From Glandiceps talaboti (Eukaryota; Hemichordata; Enteropneusta; Spengelidae), in NCBI RefSeq assembly GCF_964340395.1, contig NC_135553.1:17875001-17939000 (forward strand): DNA of 64,000 nt, given 5' to 3'. Each line of letters opens with the position of its first letter. Position 1 is the first letter of the stretch. Below the pieces are notes generated by a model. That model had not been told where the DNA came from, did no database searches, and saw only the letters and a program-made list of their open reading frames with translations. The translations under genes were made by a program, and so were the position numbers. Of this stretch, positions 61,401 to 64,000 are shown piece after piece.

Positions 61401-63495
61401 GATTTGTTTGGCCATAAATAGGTCATAATGTGTTACATTTCCTGAGTATATATGAGTTGGTTTAATTCTAAGATAAGACAGGTGGGGTTTGAATACCATT
61501 CTTTTAGTGGATCTTATGACATTCAGATTGGAGAGAATGATGATATCTGATGTAAGCAGAAGAGATGGAGAAGGACAGCACTGTAAATAACAACACTTAA
61601 TAAAGAAATCAGGCCTTTTCTTTGATCAGATTGAAATGATATTAGTGATATGTAGACACTTTACCTTGGTCTGATGTAAGGTTGACAAATCCAATGAGGG
61701 AATGGTAAAATGCCATCATTTATTCCATCAGAGGTTTTCATATCATCATCACATCTCTTCCTCAGTTGTTTGTTTAGGTCAATGATTGCGTCTAGTGTCT
61801 TGGCTATAGCTAATTCCATTCTCAGATCGATATGAACCTGTAATCTGATTGGTCAAATATTATCAAATTTTCAGTGAGTTCTTTAAAAAAATTTGTACAT
61901 TACTGGAGTAAGACTGTGTTAGAGGACACTTTTCTGAAGAATGCTGAATATGTAATAACTATTACAAATGATAATTTTTTGAAGAATTTTACTAATCAAG
62001 CAGAAGTAGCAAATACAGACACACACAGACACACACACACAAACACAGACACAGAGCGACACAGACAGACACAGACAGACACACAGACAGACACGGGCAC
62101 ACACACACACACACACACACACACATCCATTGATACATACATATACAGACACTCATTCACAAATACATGTACAAATACACCCTCCCATTCCCATATACAC
62201 ACAAACCATATACATATTTCAGTGTGAACATTACAATTCAAACTTGTGATACAAAATTTACTGGAATGGCAAGTAATCAATTGTGTATAACACTGTGTGG
62301 TACTTATTATATATGATGTGGTGCTAGAGTTGTATCTGTGGTACAAAAACTTACGTGTGGTGCCACAGTTTAAACAGGTGACCTCTGACATAGGAGAGAG
62401 GACAGGGATACTGCTGTACAAGATCTAGATATTCTTCACCCATATCAGCTATATGTGGTTGGATTCCATGAAATAATGCTGGATTGTGCAAATTACCCTC
62501 TGAAATAAAGTCACTCTGGTTTTTAAGTCAAATGTCTGAAATTTATTTCAATTCTGTTCAAGGCTGCCAAGAGTACATGAACTGCATGTTTTGAAGTGAT
62601 TATTATCGATGATATGCAGCTTCTAGAACACTTAATAATGACATACAAGTTCTTATACACACTCTGGGTAAAAGAGGTCAGAGTGGGCCTACTATATATT
62701 GTTGTACTTTTCGGTTGTGATTTGCTCTGGTATGTTCTCAATGTCATCATACGCACAATATACGTGTATATATGCATGTGTATAATTGAAAAAAAAGTGA
62801 ACAGTATATTCCTCAAGGAGCAAATACTCCCCTTCCCCACGCCAAGTCACAGGCAAGTTAGCTCCATCATCAGCTGTACAACATTATGGTACACCTTTTA
62901 ACACACAGTGAGTACATCCAGTGATGGCGTACCATCACAGCTATGTCCCACCATCAGCTGTACTGTACAGCAATGTTATACATCTCGTAGGGTACCAATG
63001 GCAAAACTTGGTATAATAACATTCCAAAAATAAAAGCAGCCCAGGAGATGTGCAATTAATTATTTAGAGTTACACTAGTGAAAAACTGGGGGTGAAGGAG
63101 TCAAATTATTAAAGGGAATAGCACTCCAGGAAATAGCAACATTTTCATAAACTATGGGTTCTGGAGAGCCATTTCATGATTTTACATCACCTACAATTAC
63201 TTGTGATTTCAGAGAAACATCAAGTTGATCTTGTACCTTTACAGGATAACTTTGCTGTGAGCCACTGTATGATGGGAGTCAGCATAAATAATATATTCAT
63301 GTTGTACATTGAATATTCATGAATCCTGAGTGCTTATTCCCTTCAGTGTACAACATCTCTGTGGGTATATATGGTCAATTCCAGTTCTTACCTGCTGACA
63401 TGACCCCTTCTACACCAGTCTCTATAAGACATCTCTCTACATCACTCATGTATTGAATATTACCATTAGCATACACTGGTATTTTCACATTTTGT
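41037..63495 (-). CDS. DUS1L: tRNA-dihydrouridine synthase 1-like, 3' six exons (partial)
   Basis: Exons in transcript order: 63392-63495, 62355-62499, 61665-61844, 44116-44276, 42917-43036, 41037-41200, with TGA at 41037-41039. All junctions are GT-AG and the phases chain exactly, giving 290 residues; the 5' part lies beyond the right edge. The first exon holds the FMN-binding end of the Dus barrel ([10 protein letters not shown], then [20 protein letters not shown]), where DUS1-type enzymes read GVMSAEG. Next come the helical domain ([17 protein letters not shown]), [12 protein letters not shown], a basic linker ([13 protein letters not shown]), and a Cys cluster ([22 protein letters not shown]) that is a hallmark of animal DUS1L. 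The tail is charged and probably helical. The enzyme reduces specific tRNA uridines (positions 16/17 by family knowledge). The active-site Cys exon is not in the window. The third intron here is 17.4 kb and carries the 8.3-kb element. Confidence 0.93.
41326..42813. repeat. 68-bp intronic minisatellite (about 22 units) with splice-site-like units
   Basis: Consensus unit: CTCATACTAGAGGGTCAAAA, TAGAACAAGAAGGTTGACTT, ATTCTCAGTACCTGTGATAG, CATTTGAC. It fills most of the last DUS1L intron (41201-42916). Read on the minus (sense) strand, each unit has a pyrimidine-rich tract ending in CTCTAG, then 23 nt beginning TATGAG and ending ATCACAG, then GTACTGAG, which matches a 5' splice site. Variants (CATGAG, ATTGTAG, ATTACAG) mostly keep these signals. 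Blocks of several units are themselves duplicated (41395-41590 and 41800-41950; 42240-42460 and 42530-42760). Confidence 0.95.
43378..43668 (-). mobile_element. tRNA-derived SINE with conserved central domain
   Basis: On the minus strand the element starts with a tRNA-Ser/Leu-like head (GTGGCCGAGTGGTTAAGCCA as box A, GGTCGGGGTTCGATT as box B). It continues through GGTTTTCCCCGGGTACTCCG and GTTTCCTCC, and ends with a CAATAAAGATT tail and (ATT)n repeats. The GGGTACTCCGGTTTCCTCC block is a widely shared central domain of animal SINEs; I believe it is the one called the Meta domain, from memory. It lies in the DUS1L intron between the 44116-44276 and 42917-43036 exons, in gene orientation. Confidence 0.8.
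44452..44818. mobile_element. Inverted-repeat element, CTAGTCTAGTTCC family (copy 2)
   Basis: TAGACTAGTTCCTATATGAT, TATGATCATCTCCACTCACT and the mirrored AGTGAGTGGAGATGACTG, ATCATATAGGAACTAGAC define the ends. It shares AAATCTGTGCTACCCC with copy 1 at 24459-24782. About 367 bp. A further short fragment (ACCGTATAGGAACTAGTAG) is at 34787-34806. Confidence 0.8.
45590..46482. repeat. 52-bp minisatellite (about 17 units)
   Basis: Consensus ATTCATCACAGGACAGTTGT, GTGTGCCATTGAGACTGGGT, AGCCCTAAGAAA. Related, longer and more diverged units flank it (45390-45590 and 46483-46720, sharing AATGCTTCAAGTAA and TAAGAAGTGT). The array therefore seems to have grown from part of a larger repeated block, just left of the 8.3-kb element. 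Confidence 0.95.
46736..46745. repeat. Left 10-bp direct repeat (target-site duplication)
   Basis: AGACTGTGGT directly precedes the left inverted repeat (one T intervenes) and recurs at 55068-55077 right after the right inverted repeat. Confidence 0.7.
46747..46847 (+). repeat. Left terminal inverted repeat of the 8.3-kb element
   Basis: Pairs with the reverse complement of 54960-55067. Its inner part holds the small palindrome GAGGGCCGAAGGCCCGAG, repeated once more in tandem to about 46865. Confidence 0.85.
46822..48199 (+). pseudogene. Coiled-coil protein gene of the element, two exons, frameshifted
   Basis: An open frame runs from after TAA 46819-46821 without any ATG. It passes [20 protein letters not shown], a heptad-like coiled coil (about 46895-47090) and a basic cluster (KKRKIGGK). 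There an extra A in an AAAA run near 47195 shifts the frame. The second frame continues ([15 protein letters not shown], then [20 protein letters not shown]) to a donor (T|GTAAGA, 47410). After an acceptor at 47982-47984 a 215-bp second exon ([20 protein letters not shown], ending VEEDIRK) reaches TAA at 48197-48199. The exon junction keeps frame. I do not recognise a family; the conserved-looking C-terminal part is rich in basic residues. The first codons read through the GGCC-rich terminal repeat, and the lack of an ATG suggests a missing 5' part or a deletion next to the end. Treated as a decaying gene. Confidence 0.5.
48400..48834 (+). promoter_or_regulatory. Probable promoter region of the SAM-like ORF, two E2F-like sites
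   Basis: An AT-rich stretch (48400-48490) gives way to GC-richer DNA. GCGCGAAA occurs at 48657-48664 and 48679-48686 inside a 22-bp direct duplication (TTGACGCGCGAAA, AGAAAAGTT). It matches the E2F consensus (TTTCGCGC on the other strand). The ORF's ATG is about 150 bases downstream. Confidence 0.35.
48835..53351 (+). pseudogene. SAM-like, Cys/His-cluster, 14-residue-repeat protein of the element, interrupted
   Basis: ATG at 48835 opens [20 protein letters not shown] with a SAM-domain-like pattern ([22 protein letters not shown], then PPGHKRLL; residues about 10-65). A Ser/Thr-rich linker follows. A single TGA (49291-49293) interrupts; the same frame continues through a predicted coiled coil, a Cys/His cluster ([24 protein letters not shown]; zinc-binding-like, 49504-49590) and a Lys-rich helix. 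It then meets an A-run indel (about 50007) that shifts to the next frame (50040-50812, UIM-like [17 protein letters not shown], Gln/Asn-rich). Another one-base shift leads into about 55 units of 14 residues ([14 protein letters not shown]), and the unique tail ends at TGA 53349-53351. Six units carry 5-bp insertions that add stops. Summed, this was one protein of roughly 1,500 residues. I do not recognise it as a known transposase. Function unknown; perhaps DNA- or RNA-binding and multimeric. Confidence 0.5.
50826..53158. repeat. 42-bp minisatellite (about 55 units) with higher-order blocks
   Basis: Unit CTGCCAGCTACTAGTCTATG, TACACCTGTAGGATCTACCA, CC. Its length, a multiple of three, codes for a Ser/Thr/Pro-rich 14-mer on the + strand. 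Blocks are duplicated: 50868-51040 resembles 51078-51250, and 51510-51780 resembles 52070-52330. Five units have GACTA inserted after GTCTA and one has GTCTA duplicated (51512, 51640, 52070, 52198, 52545, 52588). Six 5-bp steps sum to a multiple of three, so the outer frame returns. The long minus-strand frames ([14 protein letters not shown] periodicity) are shadows. Confidence 0.95.
53352..54852. other. AT-rich non-coding tail of the 8.3-kb element
   Basis: No supported ORF. AATAAAATT at about 53769 is a plausible polyadenylation signal for the long ORF. CGGTAGTTTTTAC occurs twice (54391, 54547). Confidence 0.5.
54853..54959 (-). repeat. Extra internal copy of the right terminal repeat
   Basis: A 107-bp copy (CTCGGGCCTTCGACCCTCGA to GAGCGACTGTCGTCAG) directly abuts the true right end, which repeats the same order at 54960-55067. 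Differences are scattered point changes, so the end is tandemly duplicated. Confidence 0.85.
54960..55067 (-). repeat. Right terminal inverted repeat of the 8.3-kb element
   Basis: The reverse complement begins AGACTGTCGACAGTCGCTCA and pairs with 46747-46847. It contains the GGGCCTTCGGCCC palindrome. Confidence 0.85.
55068..55077. repeat. Right 10-bp direct repeat (target-site duplication)
   Basis: AGACTGTGGT, identical to 46736-46745. Confidence 0.7.
55676..55858. repeat. 64-bp tandem repeat (3 units)
   Basis: Three units containing CATGAACACAGTGTATCAG, TCTGGCAATTAGTAAAAA and AGTGACTAAAATTGCCTTCT. The first unit is the most diverged. Confidence 0.9.
56231..56372. mobile_element. 142-bp GC-rich palindromic element
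   Basis: AGCAATAACCCCCGCCGAAG to the centre is mirrored by CTTCGGCGGGAGTTATTGCT. Arms of about 55 bp include GGGTATACAC and GGTACAATTCGC, and the inner TATAGCACGAGCCGAATG, GCGAGTGCTATA forms a second hairpin. No coding capacity. It stands out from the AT-rich intron around it. Confidence 0.85.
56564..56592. repeat. TGCAT pentanucleotide repeat
   Basis: About five ATTGC/TGCAT units ending at the GCATTGATAAATTAC border. Confidence 0.8.
57494..58003 (+). CDS. Hypothetical 169-codon open frame, doubtful
   Basis: A long open frame for this AT content, beginning after a C run. It contains a hydrophobic start ([17 protein letters not shown]) and a hydrophobic end. The opposite strand is also open over 57490-57720 ([20 protein letters not shown]), and I cannot tell which, if either, is real. 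I find no known domain. A decayed mobile-element ORF is possible. It lies inside the DUS1L intron. Confidence 0.15.
   Translation: MSPPPPQCIEQIFRFLFLNPIILSGFITVVFINGLMSENLTSAKLPSRCLAKYSGVTNCISTMHPITGMTAISPYMCVNLVNSQLLAFTYRYHIRYQDCTGLISSVCGHFSLPKHVINITRPWPKLRMSAPNCVHTKFGMFHYVTYTVVLIQSVFYIVKILISYIISSH
58236..58594. mobile_element. MITE, TTTAAAGTGGCCA family (full copy)
   Basis: The left end ATAAAGTGGCCATATGGAT mirrors the right end ATCCATTTGGCCACTTTAAA. Internal landmarks (CAAGACCTTGTTTGTAACTC; GAGTAACAAACAAGGACTTG; TTTTTCAAGTAGAAAAA) match the copies at 34382 and 63661. About 358 bp. Confidence 0.85.
58595..61664. other. AT-rich intronic DNA
   Basis: No exon supported. Around 59760-60110 there are many loose variants of ATTCATAAAATTT and ATTTTCATG. 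A duplicated segment lies at 61037-61512. Confidence 0.5.
61037..61512. repeat. Direct duplication, about 165-180 bp units
   Basis: CTCCTGGCTCTAACTTCAGT, TTGGCCATAAAT, and AATTCTAAGATAAGACAGGT, GGGGTTTGAATACCATTC occur in the same order at 61037-61216 and 61357-61512. Copy 2 has an internal deletion of about 25 bases. Confidence 0.9.
62010..62130. repeat. CA / CAGA microsatellite
   Basis: Mixed ACAC and ACAG tracts ending in a clean (CA)n run at 62098-62124. The Thr/His and Cys/Val open frames are artefacts. It lies in the DUS1L intron between exons 61665-61844 and 62355-62499. Confidence 0.95.
63145..63235 (+). repeat. Partial copy of the GTTCTGGAGA MITE family
   Basis: TTTTCATAAACTATGGGTTC, TGGAGAGCCATTTCATGATT and TTCAGAGAAACATCAA match one arm of 27833-28018. 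The other arm is missing. Confidence 0.6.
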
Positions 63496-63660
63496 CTGAA
63501 ATTGAAGGAAAAAAGTCATTGGGATGTTTTTGAAATTTTGTATAAATATGTAGATTTCACCTTAGTACTACAATCACTGTCATATTTTGAATACAGTATT
63601 ACTGATTTAAAGACAACACTTTGCTGAGGGCAAAATTCAGGGTATAAATGCTGGTAATGG

Positions 63661-64000
63661 TATGATGTGGTCATATGGATAAGGAATTGGTATTTATTTT
63701 AGATTTTTAAATTTATAAAACAATTTTATCTTATCATGGCTTCCTACTTTGAAAAATTACTGTGAAACATCATATCCTTGGTTGTGACTCAATACATTGC
63801 AAAAAGCAATAAAAAAAATTAGTAAACAATTTTGTCATTGTACATGCAATAACAAACATTTTACACATTTATTAATCATCTGCTATTTATTGAGTTACAA
63901 ACAAGGACTTGGCATATGTTGTTTTGCATTGATTTTTCAAGTAGGAAGCCATGATAAAATTGTTTTATAAATTAAAAATCCAAAATGAATATCCAATCCT
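63661..64000. mobile_element. MITE, TTTAAAGTGGCCA family (copy cut by window edge)
   Basis: Starts with a degraded GTGGTCATATGGAT end and contains the family landmarks (TTGTGACTCAATACATTGCA, GAGTTACAAACAAGGACTTG, CAAGTAGGAAGCCATGATAA). It reaches AAAATCCAAAATGAATATCC at the edge, so the final few bases of the right end are outside. Confidence 0.8.

Larger units (their letters stand above)
44277..61664 (-). other. 17.4-kb DUS1L intron hosting mobile and repetitive DNA
   Basis: Inferred from the exact phase match (AG|T) between the 61665-61844 and 44116-44276 exons. About half is the 8.3-kb TIR element; a 52-bp minisatellite, two MITEs and a 142-bp GC-rich palindrome are also present. No further DUS1L exon was supported inside. 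Confidence 0.8.

Overview
This window is animal nuclear DNA, not bacterial. Genes are split by GT-AG introns, coding density is very low, the sequence is AT-rich, and microsatellites, minisatellites, MITE-like inverted-repeat elements and a tRNA-headed SINE-like element are abundant. The two recognisable genes have clear vertebrate orthologues but invertebrate-like divergence, so the source is probably a (marine) invertebrate such as a non-vertebrate deuterostome or a lophotrochozoan. I cannot fix the species from sequence alone.

Layout. 1-5073: no convincing gene. 5074-9473 (+): the last two coding exons of an unrecognised protein with two membrane segments. 9474-18037: intergenic with CA/AT microsatellites and a 315-bp inverted-repeat element. 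18038-18457 (+): a single-exon ORF for another small two-membrane-segment protein, followed directly by a GACA/GACG array. 18458-23243: repeat-rich intergenic DNA. 23244-32673 (+): a complete nine-exon TXNDC11 gene (755 residues, all exon phases agree). 32674-41036: intergenic, with a near-perfect 336-bp foldback element and a tetranucleotide array. 41037-63495 (-): the 3' part (six exons, 290 residues) of DUS1L, continuing past the window's right edge. TXNDC11 and DUS1L are convergent.

The most interesting part is the 17.4-kb DUS1L intron (44277-61664). It contains an 8.3-kb element (46747-55067) with about 100-bp terminal inverted repeats and a flanking 10-bp direct repeat. It carries two + strand transcription units that I cannot match to any known transposase: a split coiled-coil protein, and a long ORF with a SAM-like domain, a Cys/His cluster and about 55 copies of a 14-residue repeat, now broken by a stop and frameshifts. 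Its right end is tandemly duplicated and both ends carry small GGCC-rich hairpins. A second notable structure is a 68-bp minisatellite (about 22 units) in the last DUS1L intron. On the gene's sense strand each unit looks like a 23-nt exon with its own polypyrimidine-AG acceptor and GT donor, and it would put an immediate TGA in frame.

At least eight inverted-repeat (MITE-like) families, several minisatellites and duplicated segments account for much of the remaining DNA. No rRNA, intact tRNA gene, CRISPR array or prokaryotic operon signal was seen.
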